The translations under genes and the position numbers were made by a program. This document shows positions 22,301 through 33,446 of a stretch of 64,000 nucleotides of DNA, piece after piece. Every line of letters begins with the position of its first letter. Within the stretch, counting starts at the first letter, position 1. The DNA is taken from assembly GCF_905475395.1 (NCBI RefSeq), contig NC_058342.1, positions 1,932,501 through 1,996,500 of the forward strand, written 5' to 3'. The notes under the pieces were generated by a model. It was not told the origin of the DNA and did not search any database. It saw only the letters and a list, made by a program, of their open reading frames with translations. Origin of the DNA: Chrysoperla carnea (taxonomy: Eukaryota > Arthropoda > Insecta > Neuroptera > Chrysopidae).

Positions 22301-22707
22301 AATTTATTCGTATAACCCATTACAAACATTTTACACAAAATTAAAAATAAACAAAACATTACCAATAACACAGTATCGATTTACAAAAAATAAAATTACA
22401 AAAATTATCACAAATTTGAAGAAAAAATTTCTCAATACCACCAAACTTTTTGTAAACATTGCACAACAAATTATTTAGTGGGTTTGAAAAATTCTTTTAT
22501 CGACCTTAATTTATATCTAAAATTTGGCATCGTTTGTGAAATGGGTGTGTCCAAGTGTGCTATAACTGACGAGAATTGTTTTATGGCTTGACCTTTAACA
22601 GTTGTCCATTTTATCAATTCAGAGTCAGGTATAGGACCTTTATCCCAGTTCAGAGTCTTATTGCCTGCTTTATGGATTAAAATGCTTTCGTAAGCATCTA
22701 AACTATT

Positions 22708-23226
22708 GTGATGTCTGTGGGTTTTACATCTCAGAAATTACAACACGCCTTGGGTCAAACCAAGGATCCAATTCCGGACGCCCAGAAATCGGGTATTTAC
22801 CAAATTTCTTGCTCGGATTGTCCTAAAATTTATTTGGGGCAGACCAAGCGACAGATGTCAATCCGCGAAAAAGAACATATAAGTGATGTCAAGAATCATC
22901 GAATCGAGAAATCTTGCATTGCGGACCATGTTTTAAATACAGAACACAAAATTCTACCTGCCAAGTTAATTAAATCAGTCAGACATCACAATAGTTTAGA
23001 TGCTTACGAAAACATTTTAATCCATAAAGCAGGCAATAAGACTCTGAACTGGGATAAAGGTCCTATACCTGACTCTGAATTGATAAAATGGACAACTGTT
23101 AAAGGTCAAGTCATAAAACAATTCTCGTCAGTTATAGCAAACTTGGACACACCCATTTCACAAACGATGCCAAATTTTAGATATAAATTAAGGTCGATAA
23201 AAGAATTTTTCAAACCCACTAAATAA
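22708..23226 (+). CDS. GIY-YIG endonuclease domain of a Penelope-like element, partial
   Basis: A 172-residue open frame without its own natural start; the frame begins at the edge of the left arm. Residues ~28-50 carry the GIY-YIG signature (SGIYQISCSDCPKIYLGQTK: G-I-Y and Y-L-G forms), with the catalytic Arg in KRQMSIREKEH and the downstream IADHVLNTEH segment typical of Penelope endonucleases. The C-terminus (ELIKWTTVKGQ...) matches the inverted copy in the left arm. The domain nicks DNA to prime reverse transcription. The RT domain that should precede it is absent, replaced by the inverted arm. Confidence 0.85.
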   Translation: MMSVGFTSQKLQHALGQTKDPIPDAQKSGIYQISCSDCPKIYLGQTKRQMSIREKEHISDVKNHRIEKSCIADHVLNTEHKILPAKLIKSVRHHNSLDAYENILIHKAGNKTLNWDKGPIPDSELIKWTTVKGQVIKQFSSVIANLDTPISQTMPNFRYKLRSIKEFFKPTK

Positions 23227-23396
23227 TTTGTTGTGCAATGTTTACAAAAAGTTTGGTGGTATTGAGAAATTTTTTCTTCAAATTTGTGATAATTTTTGTA
23301 ATTTTATTTTTTGTAAATCGATACTGTGTTATTGGTAATGTTTTGTTTATTTTTAATTTTATGTAAAATGTTTGTAATGGGTTATACGAATAAATT

Positions 23397-23445
23397 TTGC
23401 TACTGACGATGATTGCGTTGCAATCGAAATATCGATATTTAGCGA
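23397..23445 (+). ncRNA. Hammerhead ribozyme motif, right arm of Penelope-like hairpin
   Basis: CTGACGA (23403-23409) is followed by one extra T, a perfect six-base stem II GATTGC/GCAATC with GTT loop, GAAA (23426-23429), a loopless stem III TATC/GATA, and TT with predicted cleavage after 23439. Stem I is TTGCTA (23397-23402) with TAGCGA (23440-23445), six pairs with one wobble. The layout is the same as in the other Penelope-type copies in the window. Confidence 0.78.
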
Positions 23446-23593
23446 CATGTAAGTCCGTTGTATGTTTTTTAATTGTATTTTTTAAATAGAATTTCTTAAT
23501 ATACAATTTTATTTCGAGTATCGTGGTATTTATTTCAATAACTATGTCTCAACTCGAAGTCAACAAGAATTCATCCTTATAAATTTAAAATGG

Positions 23594-24318
23594 ATTAACT
23601 AAGATTTTATTTCACGAAAGCTTATTATCAAAAGATACTGCACGGATCTGTAGCTATAAAAATACAATATTCAACCTGTAACTAATAGCGATAACAAAAA
23701 CGACAAGATCATTTTTTTGCCATATTAAAATCATCAAAAAAATTTTAATTCAAAATTTATATTATATATTTTAAAACAAATCAATCTCCCAATCATAGTT
23801 CTGCCATGCTTGACACTTGGTCGGAGACTGCAAGTGAATCAAAATTCCTGCTCTATTAATCTATGATATGGGTTATCTATTGGAAATAGTGGATAGCACA
23901 TTTCAAACAAAAGTTTCAGGGAATTTTATTTTCTTCAAAAAAAGTTTATCAGTGTTTTTGCGTATTTATCATACTTTCGTCAGGATTAAGAAATTCTTAT
24001 TTTTTCCGCTTTATTTCCTTTTTAATTTAATTTATATAAAAGCTATTTCCAAGCATGAGATCCATGGTGAAGTCGTTAAAACTATATTACAGGGACTTGA
24101 AGTACAGTAGGAGCCGTTTCATGCAACGCGACGGTGAGTTAAAAATAAAATTTACTGATTGTTCTGTTTTCCAAAAGCAGTTGTGGAGGCATTGAATATT
24201 GAAAAAAATTTATAGAATTTCTAATAAATATTTTTACATTACGGTAATTCAAGATATTAGTATTTTTCAGAGTATAATATTTTTTACCTTTTTTTCAAAT
24301 TTCATAAACTTTTTTTTA
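23594..24318. other. No feature recognised
   Basis: AT-rich sequence without supportable features. Confidence 0.45.
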
Positions 24319-24833
24319 ATAGGGTATCCTACTATTTTTGAAAAAGTACTTCAAAATGTTGATTTTGCTAATAAAAAGCCACCAAAAATTTATTTCTGAA
24401 AAATACACACGCTTTCTTGCCAAAAAATTAAATTAAATTTTAAACCTTTTTTAAACTATCAAAAACGCGGGCATCCAATTTGATGACGTAATATCGGTAT
24501 CATTACACGAAATAACACAAATAAGTTTGACAGATATATTCATAGACATCTGATTGTAATAAATATAAATACTTATTATCTATGGATATATTATACCCAG
24601 CTGTCTACACTGAACTAATTGATGGTCTATGGCTCATACCGATATGACATCACAGCAAGGCTTGCTCGCGTTTAAGATCACGTGATATACAGTTTAAAAA
24701 TTACGATTTTTAATTTTAATATTTTAAAAGAAAAATGTGCTTTTCTGACTCGAAATCAGAATATTTAAGTATATTTTTAGATAAATTTAAACTATTTTGA
24801 AATTTCATAATTTATTTTTGATTAACGATAATG
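24319..24833 (+). repeat. Dispersed repeat Z, copy 1
   Basis: About 515 bases matching 57714-58223 in direct orientation, including AGTACTTCAAAATGTTGA, ACACACGCTTTCTTGCC, and a block with CTATGGCTCATACCGATATG. Non-coding. Ends and class are undetermined. Confidence 0.7.
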
Positions 24834-25174
24834 GTATAAAAATTTTTTTAATTGCATAAAATTTTTTTAGATTTTATAAGATTTCTCCAAATTTTACAAA
24901 TACTTTTTGAATTTTATTACATATTTTCGAATTTTATAAAATTTTTCTAAACTTAATAAAATTATTTCAAATTTCTCGAAAAATATAAAATTATATCAAA
25001 TTTTATAAAATTTATTTAAACTTCATAGCATTTTTTTAAGTTTTATTAAATTTTAACTAATTTTTATACCATTTGGTGAGATTGCTTTAATTTTTATAAT
25101 ATCTTATAGAATACCTTTTTTTCCGGTCTGTGTTAGTTCAATTGCAATATAGTAGAGTGAAATTACGCCTTGTG

Positions 25175-26297
25175 TATGGATTAAAAGTTCGAGCAGCGAA
25201 ACTTTGGGGTTTTTCTTTTCACATCAAAATAAGTATTTTTTGAAATTTTTTACTTTCCCAGTGGTGCAACATGTTTAAAAAACAAAATGGCGTCAAAAAT
25301 GGAATTTTTTTCAGAAATTTTATCATTTTTATTTTATATTCGCAAAAGGGGACATCGGTGGATATCCAAATTTGGTAGGTTTGTAGTCAATGTTAAGAAC
25401 TACTCCTCATATTTTTTTGGGGGAGTTTCGTCCCTTCCCCTCCCAGTTATATATATGTATACATACATATGGTAAAACAGTTCATTTGACCGTAACTTGA
25501 AAATTATTTGATTGATTTTAATGAGACTAATATCAATAGTAGGTTTCATTACTTACAACTTTCGGTTAAAATTTTAGCGAAATCCGTTACATAGTTCGGC
25601 CAAAATTTCCAATTTAGTAAATTGTTTAAAATGGCTGCTATTTTATGCCATTTTGTCCTACGGGGTTAAATTTTTTTTAAAATTGTAGCATTTTTTATTA
25701 TCTTTCGATTTTCTAATAAGTGGATTACCCGTAAAATGACTCCTTGATCCATATTTTTGCGAAAAACGGAAAATTTAACACTTTCTGGAAATAATTGTTT
25801 GGGGGGTGTATGGACTGGCTTTGGGGGGTGTTTTTTGCTTTGGCTTCAGAAAACTATTTTTAAAAGAGGTCTATATGGTTTAAAGCAAAATTTTTAAGTT
25901 TTCACCCCCGCGCTATTAGGGGGAAGGGGTGTATGGAATAAATGTATCTTAAAAGATTTTAAAAAGAGGTCAAAATAGTTTAAAATGCTAAAGTAACCCA
26001 AAACTTTAGATGTTTTTATTAATATAGCCCTTTTTACAACATCCACCCCTCCCCGTCCCGCTTTCATATTTTTGCAAATTCAAAATTTTTATGACTTATA
26101 AAGGGGTTTTTGGGGTCGCTGATCTCGAATTTTTGGCCCAAATAAGTACACCCCCTAAAAATATTACTATTTTTTCTTGATAATCTAGTGCAAAATTCGA
26201 TTGCACCACTCCAGGAAAGTAAAAAATTTCAAAAAATACTTATTTTGATGTGAAAAGAAAAACCCCAAAGTTTCGCTGCTCGAACTTTTAATCCATA
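25175..26297. mobile_element. Foldback element with ~95-bp terminal inverted repeats
   Basis: Inverted arms at 25175-25269 and 26202-26297 are nearly perfect (TATGGATTAAAAGTTCGAGC ... complement). The interior of about 930 bases has no significant ORF. The size and structure fit a non-autonomous DNA transposon. Confidence 0.75.
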
Positions 26298-27034
26298 TAA
26301 CAGCCTTTTTTTGCTTAGATTTACTCCAGTAATAGCAGATATATTTTACTTAATGCAATCAGCGTTCTTTAATGACGTAAATTAATTATTCCAACACTGG
26401 TATAAAATTAATAATTTTGTACTGGTATAAAATTAATAATTTTGTTGATAGAGTGACATCTGTGACTACCGGAAAGAAACACTTAGCTTGTGTAAGCAAT
26501 CTATGTTCTGGATTATTATCACACGTGTATGGATAAATATTTATGTTATTTTATTTCGCAAATCAACAATTTTTAATTCAAATAGATTCAAACACCAAAA
26601 AAATTAATGAAAGAAATCGACGAAAATAAAAAAAATTGATTTTTTTCAAATTAGATTTACTCAAAAGTTATGGCTGTTTGAATATAAAAAAAATCATCAA
26701 TATTTAATTCTTCTACATCAAAAATAGTATCGGAATTGAATTAACTTCGTCTTAAAAATTTTATAAATTGGTAAATTAATAGTATATATTAATAGAAAGT
26801 AATATTTAATCGAGAAAATAATTAAAAATCTATGATTTAATAATTTAAAATCAATATTTCTTTCTTAACCCACGCGACATCTTAAGCTGTCGCGTGGGGT
26901 AAGAAAAGTATTTTAATTACGTTGGGGGAGTTTCCCCAAAACAGTATACCGAATCTGATATTTGAATCTATATGAGCGTAGTATACATGTAAAACAAAGT
27001 GGTTTCCGTATGCTTGAAGGTGCTTTATGTTGCT
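26298..27034. other. Gene-free stretch with one strong hairpin
   Basis: AT-rich and non-coding apart from the hairpin at 26862-26904 listed separately. Confidence 0.45.
26862..26904. repeat. GC-rich near-perfect hairpin
   Basis: TCTTAACCCACGCGAC pairs with GTCGCGTGGGGTAAGA with a single mismatch, around a short loop that itself contains CTTAAG. It is unusual as a GC-rich palindrome in very AT-rich surroundings. Function unknown; it could be the joined ends of a small transposon. Confidence 0.7.
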
Positions 27035-27740
27035 TTAAGAGAAATTTCTTCTTTCATAATAATCTTTGGTGCTTAATTTTTTTGTTAAATCTATCGTGAA
27101 AATTTGTAATGTATGGTCTGATAATAGACTATGGTGAATGTTTACTCCACAATAGTTAAAATTCATGAAAAAATTATCGATGCATGTTGCACTGTTATTT
27201 GCAGTTCGAGTTGGCTCATTAATGACTATTTGAAAGTTATATGATATAAGTATATCTTGAAGTGTATTAGTAGTGATGTCTTTTTGGAGTAAGTCGATAT
27301 TGAAGTTCCCACATATGATAACTTTCTTGTATATTTTCTTATTGGATACACAATTTAGGCACTTTTGCAATTGGGTAAAAAATATTTCAGTGTTTCCCTA
27401 TGGGGCTTTATATATACAAATAACGACAATATTTAATTCTTCTATTTTCACAGCGCTGCATTCGAAGTCAATTTCAGATGACAAAGTTTCAAATTCCTTT
27501 TTCTATTTTTAATCTTCGGTTTATGAGAATACAAGTTACAATTCTCTTTTTTTACTTCTGTTAAAAGAAGATTTAACAACCAAATGTTGACAGATAGCAT
27601 TGACAACTGTTTTTGTACGAGTCAGGGTTCAGTTATACACATTACATCCAAAGATATTTGTAGTTCACTTAGATATAGTTCTAAAAATGGTGTTTTGTTT
27701 GTTAGACCTTGTATATTAAAGTGCATAAGAAGAAATGAAG
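27035..27740 (-). pseudogene. LINE apurinic-type endonuclease domain (CR1-like)
   Basis: Minus-strand coding pieces in changing frames: an N-terminal segment near 27720-27600 (LHFNIQGLTNKTPFLELYL, then DVMCITEP), a middle segment near 27480-27380 (VVICIYKAP), and the frame 27370-27035 with ICGNFNIDLL, ...CIDNFFMN and LSDHTL. The GNFNID, T-x-IDNFF and SDH motifs are the catalytic core of the exonuclease-endonuclease-phosphatase fold used by LINEs to nick target DNA. Frame changes and a stop near 27400 inactivate it. RT is not found beyond it. It probably belongs with the PHD-finger ORF upstream. Confidence 0.75.
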
Positions 27741-28269
27741 AAGACATATGTTTACTTCATATGTTATTTCATTGGTTTGGAACGGAATAAATTCAAATTG
27801 AACCTTCTAAGAGGTGGTTCCACGCGCCAAAAGGCAGGATGGCACATTTTTTCCTTGTACTTGCTGTTAATACCCACTTTTTTTAAAGTTTTCTTAGATC
27901 CCAAGTTCTTTAGCACCTCGCAGATCATATTTTCTTCTCCTGTTTTTTTTTTTTTTTATGAAATCATTTTCTTTTGTAACATTTGCTTTTACTTTTCCAA
28001 TGTAAATCTAAATTAGTGTTTCGGCTGCTAGTTAGTTTCGTCTGTTTTTCCTGTCCCAATAATTGTATCTGCCCTTTTTTTATATGTTACTGTTTTGAAT
28101 TCTTTATCTGATTCCATTTTATCGGCTGTAACAATTTTTGTAAGTACCGTTTGAGTTTTTTAAAATTCCATCGCCGTGTTTAGTATAGCCATTACATACA
28201 GCTTCTTTGTAACTACAATTGCCTACACCATCTTTATTAGTAGTTGTTTCTGATTTTTTTTTTTTCTTA

Positions 28270-28779
28270 TTAATTTTCTTTTATAACTGGCTTTTGGGAG
28301 ACGTTATTTTTGTTTTCCATACCCATATCACATTCTACAACTCTATTCTGATTTACTTTTAGGGCTCTAATATGATTTTCAGCCGCTTTTGATTTTTCTT
28401 CAAACATTTTATTCTTATCTGATATTTCTTGTGTTAATTTCTTAAGCAAAACATTTTCTTGATTAATAAATTTGTGTTCATTTATAATTACTTGTGTAGG
28501 CACATATTTGTTTTCCTCCGGTATATTAATTATTTCAAATTAAACACTTTTAACGACTGTTTTGATATTCACTTTTGGGGTTATGATAGAATTATTGCAT
28601 TTCCAATCTTTCATTTCTTTTGTATCAAAAAGTCTGCTGAATTCTTCCAAATTAACGTTAAAGCATGCAATATGGTAAATTTCATCACAAAATGCACAAT
28701 TTATGGAATCACAATACCGATCAATAACCTTTTTATATTGAGCACATGAAAGACCGCGACCACGACCCCTATATAACAC
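28270..28779 (-). pseudogene. LINE ORF1 with PHD-type zinc finger (CR1-like)
   Basis: Two minus-strand frames. 28779-28540 contains C-x2-C...YHIACF...W-K-C (CAFCDEIYHIACFNV, then DWKCNN), the plant-homeodomain-type finger found in ORF1 of CR1-group LINEs. 28503-28270 is a lysine- and glutamate-rich coiled-coil-like stretch that continues it after a frame change. It lies 5' of the endonuclease fragment on the same strand, in the order expected for one element. Confidence 0.65.
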
Positions 28780-28897
28780 TAATTAGTGACCAAACATACT
28801 AGTAATCTAGTCGAGGAACATTAAAATAGTACGAATCAAGGCAGACTTGATCCATATACTAAATTAGTGACCGAATATACTTGTAATTTAGTCAAGA
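28778..28897 (-). repeat. Two ~80-bp direct repeats upstream of the CR1-like ORF1
   Basis: ATTAGTGACCAAACATACTAG near 28782 and ATTAGTGACCGAATATACTTG near 28863 head two diverged repeats just 5' of the ORF1. They could be promoter or 5' UTR repeats of that LINE; this is an inference from position. Confidence 0.5.
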
Positions 28898-29159
28898 GAA
28901 ACCAACGGTACAGAGTTGCCATCTCAACTGCCCTGGCGACAGCGACTGCATAATAAATTGGAACGAAATAAATTGGAACATCCTGTGGTGACGTCAAGTC
29001 TGAGAAAGGATGCCGATCAAGAGGAATCCAACAATATACTTATGTATCCTGGTTAATAATAAATAATAAGTAAATAAAAATAATGAATATTTTAATGTGC
29101 CAATGCGTTGTAATTTAATTTAAAAGCCAATAACCGAAAACAAATAGATAGATTAAAAA

Positions 29160-29503
29160 TAACAATAAATATTAAATACATTCGCTGTGGCTAGTGTCGT
29201 TTGGTAAGTCAGGAGTGAATAGTAAATGGAAAGTTGGGCTAACAACACTTCCCTGAGCAACTCCGGTCTGAATTTTACGTAGTTCACTTATTTCATCATC
29301 ACACTCGATTTGGAAGTATCTCTCTTGAATATATGATTCGATGATGCAATGCAATGTATGCGGAAGCAATCTTTTTATTTTGAAAAGTAATCCTGCGTGC
29401 CAAACTTTGTCAAAACTTTTCTCTTCGAATGTCTGATTTATGATTTTAACTAGTCGGCGTACTTGTTCAATGGTGCCATGCTCCTTACGAAAACCAAATT
29501 AAT
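29160..29503 (-). pseudogene. Jockey-type reverse transcriptase fragment
   Basis: The minus-strand frame 29369-29172 contains SYIQERYFQIECDDEISE and GVAQGSVVSPTFHLLFTPDL, the Jockey-clade form of the RT motif before the catalytic box. Upstream frames (29503-29370) carry the preceding RT segment (EKSFDKVWHAGLLFKI). Its end at about 29503 is fused directly to BEL/Pao coding sequence on the same strand, so one element truncates the other. The catalytic YADD box lies beyond the truncation and is absent. Confidence 0.7.
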
Positions 29504-29936
29504 GTTCTGGAACCCAATTGAAGCGTTTGTTAAGCGTCCTCCAACGCGTAAAATTTTATTATTTAAAAATGGACGAAGCGTTATAAGTGATTTGGAACAA
29601 TTATCGCCATTTTCAATAGCCTTTATTTCGTTAGAAAATTGTTTATTCTGAATTACTTGAATTAAATAGCTCTCGAATGCCTGAGTATAAGTTCATTTAT
29701 TCCATTAGGGAGATTTTGAGACACATGTAGAGATATTGAATTTTCGTCAGTATATTCTTCAATATCGGGAATAAATTCTTAAGGACAAGTTTCAAGAGGA
29801 TTTATTAACCATGAAGGGCCGCTGTTATGAAAGCAGCTGGCAATAAGCCCCGAGAAATACAATCTGCAGGATTTTCGACTCCAGGAATGTGGTACCAAGA
29901 TTTGGAATCTAAATATCCAAAGGATCAAATTCATGT

Positions 29937-30338
29937 TCATTTATAATTACTTGTGGACTGTATTTTAGAAACTCGGTTTGCAACAAATGTTTTACGCAAA
30001 TGTGGGGACGAGTGAATCCAATTCAATATAACGGTTGAATCGGAAAAGGCGAAAATTTTTGAAATACTGTGACGATCGTTATAAGTTTTTACTACAAAAG
30101 AAATTAATTTTGCAAGTAAAAGCGCGGCACAAAGTTCCAATCGTGGTATTGACACTGTTTTCAGAGGGGAAACCTTGGACTTTGAGCAAACTAAACTGAT
30201 ATTTACCTTTTCGTCATTTATAGTGCGAAAATAAATACAAGCGCCGTAGGCCGTTTCACTTGCATCTGCGAAACCAATTAATACGATTTGGCTTTTCAAA
30301 TTAATTTGCAGATGGCGAGGAACATTAAATTGTTCCAA
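29937..30338 (-). pseudogene. BEL/Pao RNase H segment
   Basis: The frame reads LIGFADASETAYGACIYFRT (RNase H1-like start with the catalytic Asp), then PRLELCAALLLAKL (catalytic Glu region) and FSDSTVILNW (catalytic Asp). It removes the RNA strand after first-strand synthesis. It is continuous in frame with sequence up to 30750, split by stops near 30735, 30590, 30440 and 30367, at least two of which replace expected Trp codons. Confidence 0.82.
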
Positions 30339-30749
30339 TAAATGCAGTTCTTCAATAAATTTCTTCTAACTATTTTGGATAGGTAATGGAGCTTCATCAT
30401 CCCAATTAAGTTTGCGTTTCCACAGTTCCTTTATTTAATTTTTTGCAAATAGAACGACAGGTGATACAAAACCCAAAGGATCAAACATTCTCGCAACTGA
30501 AAACAGAATATTTCGCTTCGAGCATTTTGCTGTCGAAATATCCGTATTAAACGAGAACATATCTGCTCTAGGATTTCAATTTAATCCCAAAATTTTTAAG
30601 GATTCCGTATCAAAAGTTATAGACTGAGACGAACGAAGGTTCTCTGGAATGTGATGAAGTAACTCGGCAGAGTTGGAACACCATTTAACTAGTGGAAAAC
30701 CCCCAGCCAAGAATAACTCCACCATTTGTTTATGAAGAGTGACTGCACT

Positions 30750-32009
30750 CTAAATATTTGCAACACTGCATACCAAATCATCAACATAAAAATCACGAGT
30801 TGCAACCGCAGAAGCTAAAGGATAATTTGCAGCCTCGTCCTTGGCTAATTGTTGAACTGTTCTAATAGCTAAATATGGACTTGGCTTTACTCCAAAAGAA
30901 ACGGTATTCAGCGAATAAACCGATAAAGGGAGTTCAGGAGAGTCACGCCACAATATTAACTGGAACTTACGATGCTCTTTGCAAATATTTATTTGGCGAT
31001 ACATTTGTTTAATGTCTGCAGTCATTGCAATCGAGTATAATCGAAAATTCAATAATATTTGTTGCAGATCTGATTGAAGCTTGGGACCCGTATGCAATAA
31101 CTCATTCAAGGAAACTGATGTACTGGACTTCGCACTTGAATCAAACACTACTATGAGTGGAGTAGTAAGACTGTCAACTTTGCGCACACAATGATGTGGA
31201 ATAAAATAATTTGGAGAAGTCACATCATTTAAAGGAACCAATGTCATGTGATTTTGTTGAATATAATCATGAATGATCGACGAATAGGTTTCTTTTAACG
31301 AAGGTTCAGTTTGGAACCGTTTCTCCAGATTAAAAAAGCGTTTTCGTGCCATATTATATGAATCTCCTAGTCTTTGAAGATTTTCCTTAAAAGGCAGACA
31401 CACGGTATACCGCCCGGAAGATTCTCTAGTTATGGTAGAAGTGAATATTTTTTCACATTCCATATCTTCAGGATTTGGACTAGAGGATTCTGGAACTTCT
31501 TCTAGTTCCCAGAACTGTTTTACTAACGATTCGACCGGAGTGGTAATAGCATAGAAGTTTTGAGTCGTAGTTGTTTCAAAACATGTAGGTACTTCACCCA
31601 TTACCACGTATCCCAAGGGGGTATGAACAGCTATAGGACTGAGCGACGGGCCAATAACTTTAGCTGTTCCTAATAATTGTGCAAACGTGGATGCACCTAT
31701 TATTCCATATATAGTTGAAGGAACATGGAAAGTCTTATGAGCCAAATATAACTCCTTCAAATGTTCAAAGGACGTAATGTCGATGTTTGTTGAAGGAAGC
31801 TGGTTGGTGATTTTATCTATAACTAAGAATTCTAATGGATAAAATTTAGTAGGGTCAAATCTAGACGATGCCAATATATAGGTTTGACCTCTAACTGATT
31901 TCGTATGCGATCCAATACCTATAAAGGATGTAAAAACTTTTACTATTGGTAAATTTAGAATTTGACAACATTCGGAGGTAATGAATTTACTTTGAGATGC
32001 AGAATCCAA
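30750..32009 (-). pseudogene. BEL/Pao protease and reverse transcriptase
   Basis: 419 residues. Near the start is LLDSASQSKFITS, the BEL/Pao aspartic protease motif with the active-site Asp (DSAS where DSGS is usual). The RT spans roughly residues 240-419: YFIPHHCVRK, VVFDSSAKSS, TADIKQMYRQI, and the catalytic YVDDLV box near the end. A stop at 30750 interrupts the frame just after the catalytic box, and homologous sequence continues in the same frame beyond it. A stop also separates it from gag at 32022. Otherwise remarkably intact. Confidence 0.9.
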
Positions 32010-32021
32010 TAAAAACCTCAG

Positions 32022-33446
32022 TTAATGAATATTTCCAAATTTATCTTGTACATTCACTATTGCGGTAGATAATAATACAGTTTTAGTTACTACTGTATTT
32101 CGAACCGCAGAGCAAGCAGTAACATTGGTATTTGTTTTTGATTTTTCGACAACATTTAATACATCAACAGATGAATTATCTTCATTAGTTTTCGAATTGA
32201 ATGACTTTGTATTGTCAAAATGAAGCATCGTGTGATGTTTTGACTTGCAGACAGAGCATAAGTTTTCAGATTTACAAACGTTAATTTTATGTTTATCGGA
32301 TAAACAATTTAAACATAATGATTTGTCCATAACGATTTTGTATCTTTCCTGTGGGGACAATTTTTTAAATTTACTGTAGCGATATATGCTATGTGACACA
32401 CGTTGAGTGCATGCAGGGCATTTAAAAATATCCTCCTTTTTGGCTACAAAGCTGTGTGTGCTTTTAGCTGATTTTTGAGGATTAATTGAAATTGTTTTTG
32501 CACTTGGAATTTGAGTTTTAACTTTATATGCATCAGACGAGGAAGAATTGCATAGCGTTCTAATATGGCCTTTAATGAAAGAGATGAAACCAGAATAAGT
32601 TGGAAGTGTGTTTCCCTTTAAAGACATTTCAAAAAACTTTCTAGTTTCACAATCTAATTTGGAAAGAGCGATAAAAACTAAAACATAATCAAGCAAATCA
32701 TCAATTTTTAAATTCTTCAAAGCAGAAACCGAAGTATCGAAAACTTCTAAAAATGAATTTAAATGCGCAGCGGATTCCAATTTAGATTGTTTAAAATTTA
32801 ATAACTGTGATAGATAAGTGTCCATTAAAAGTCGTTTGTCTTCAAAGCGTTCCTTTAATAAATCTTTAATTATTTGATAATTGGCAGCGGTGGGGATAAT
32901 GCCCGTACACATTTCTAATGCATGTCCACGCAATGCTGAAAGTAGATAGTTTACTTTCGAATTATCATCCAAAGATCTATTATTGTCAATCAAACTTTGA
33001 AAGGTTTCCCAAAAAAAAGGCCAATGTTTTTTACTACCATCAAATGTTGGTAATACAAGTTTAGGTAGAACAGGTGTCATATTAGAAGATGTTGTAGGTA
33101 CAGAGCTAGAGGTTTGAGGCTTGACTTCATTATAAGCGGCGTTTCTGTGAGCAACCAATTGTTGGCTGCTACTAATAGTTTGATAATTTACTTCATATGC
33201 TTCATCTAATTGTAAATTAATGTCATTTATTTTCAGAACAGCATCCTTAATTTCAGACATTATCTCGTTGACAGTGGTATATTCAGCCAAAAAAGTTTTT
33301 AAAACAGATTGGTCATTCAATAATTTGGTATAACCATGAATACGTTGAATTTGTAAAAAGTACATTTGTTTTAAGCCTTCATATTGGCTTAACTCACGTT
33401 TAAGTGATTGTTCACGAGTCATTTTGAAACGAATTAAATATAACAA
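32022..33446 (-). CDS. BEL/Pao gag
   Basis: 474 residues, or about 467 if translation starts at the Met at 33422. The N-terminal 130 residues are helical. The middle has the BEL/Pao gag signature (LPTFDGSKKHWPFFWETF, then KVNYLLSALRGHAL), the domain listed as DUF1759. The C-terminal third has paired Cys/His knuckles (CPAC, then LCLNCLSDKHKINVC, then LCSVCKSKHHTMLH), which package RNA. The frame is open throughout and ends at a stop that in relatives is not present, since protease sequence follows in the same frame. Confidence 0.9.
   Translation of the reverse strand: MLYLIRFKMTREQSLKRELSQYEGLKQMYFLQIQRIHGYTKLLNDQSVLKTFLAEYTTVNEIMSEIKDAVLKINDINLQLDEAYEVNYQTISSSQQLVAHRNAAYNEVKPQTSSSVPTTSSNMTPVLPKLVLPTFDGSKKHWPFFWETFQSLIDNNRSLDDNSKVNYLLSALRGHALEMCTGIIPTAANYQIIKDLLKERFEDKRLLMDTYLSQLLNFKQSKLESAAHLNSFLEVFDTSVSALKNLKIDDLLDYVLVFIALSKLDCETRKFFEMSLKGNTLPTYSGFISFIKGHIRTLCNSSSSDAYKVKTQIPSAKTISINPQKSAKSTHSFVAKKEDIFKCPACTQRVSHSIYRYSKFKKLSPQERYKIVMDKSLCLNCLSDKHKINVCKSENLCSVCKSKHHTMLHFDNTKSFNSKTNEDNSSVDVLNVVEKSKTNTNVTACSAVRNTVVTKTVLLSTAIVNVQDKFGNIH

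Larger units (their letters stand above)
22156..23581 (+). mobile_element. Penelope-like hairpin element with target duplication
   Basis: Two almost identical inverted arms (about 22156-22717 and 22979-23541) flank a 260-base centre. The right arm and centre encode the GIY-YIG end of a Penelope-like polyprotein; the left arm is the same terminal sequence in reverse. Each arm carries a hammerhead motif. The right side has an extra ~40-base tail (23542-23581). A 12-base target duplication AATTTAAAATGG lies at 22144-22155 and 23582-23593. The arms differ by very few bases, so insertion was recent. No reverse transcriptase remains, so it needed an enzyme supplied from elsewhere. Confidence 0.85.
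29504..33446 (-). mobile_element. BEL/Pao LTR retrotransposon, internal region, broken
   Basis: Minus strand, in order: gag (33446-32022), aspartic protease, reverse transcriptase (32009-30750), RNase H (30338-29937), and the region leading to the integrase zinc finger (VGGRLTNASI near 29545). Gag, protease and RT are in one frame, interrupted by single stop codons rather than shifts; a frame change appears near 29860. The element ends abruptly at about 29503 in Jockey sequence, so integrase and the 3' LTR are lost. No convincing LTR was found upstream. Confidence 0.88.

Noticed and set aside
22152..22478. 108-codon open frame, with an identical one on the opposite strand at 23506-23219
   Set aside because: Both are shadows of the inverted terminal repeats of the Penelope-like hairpin; no domain, and they contain the ribozyme.
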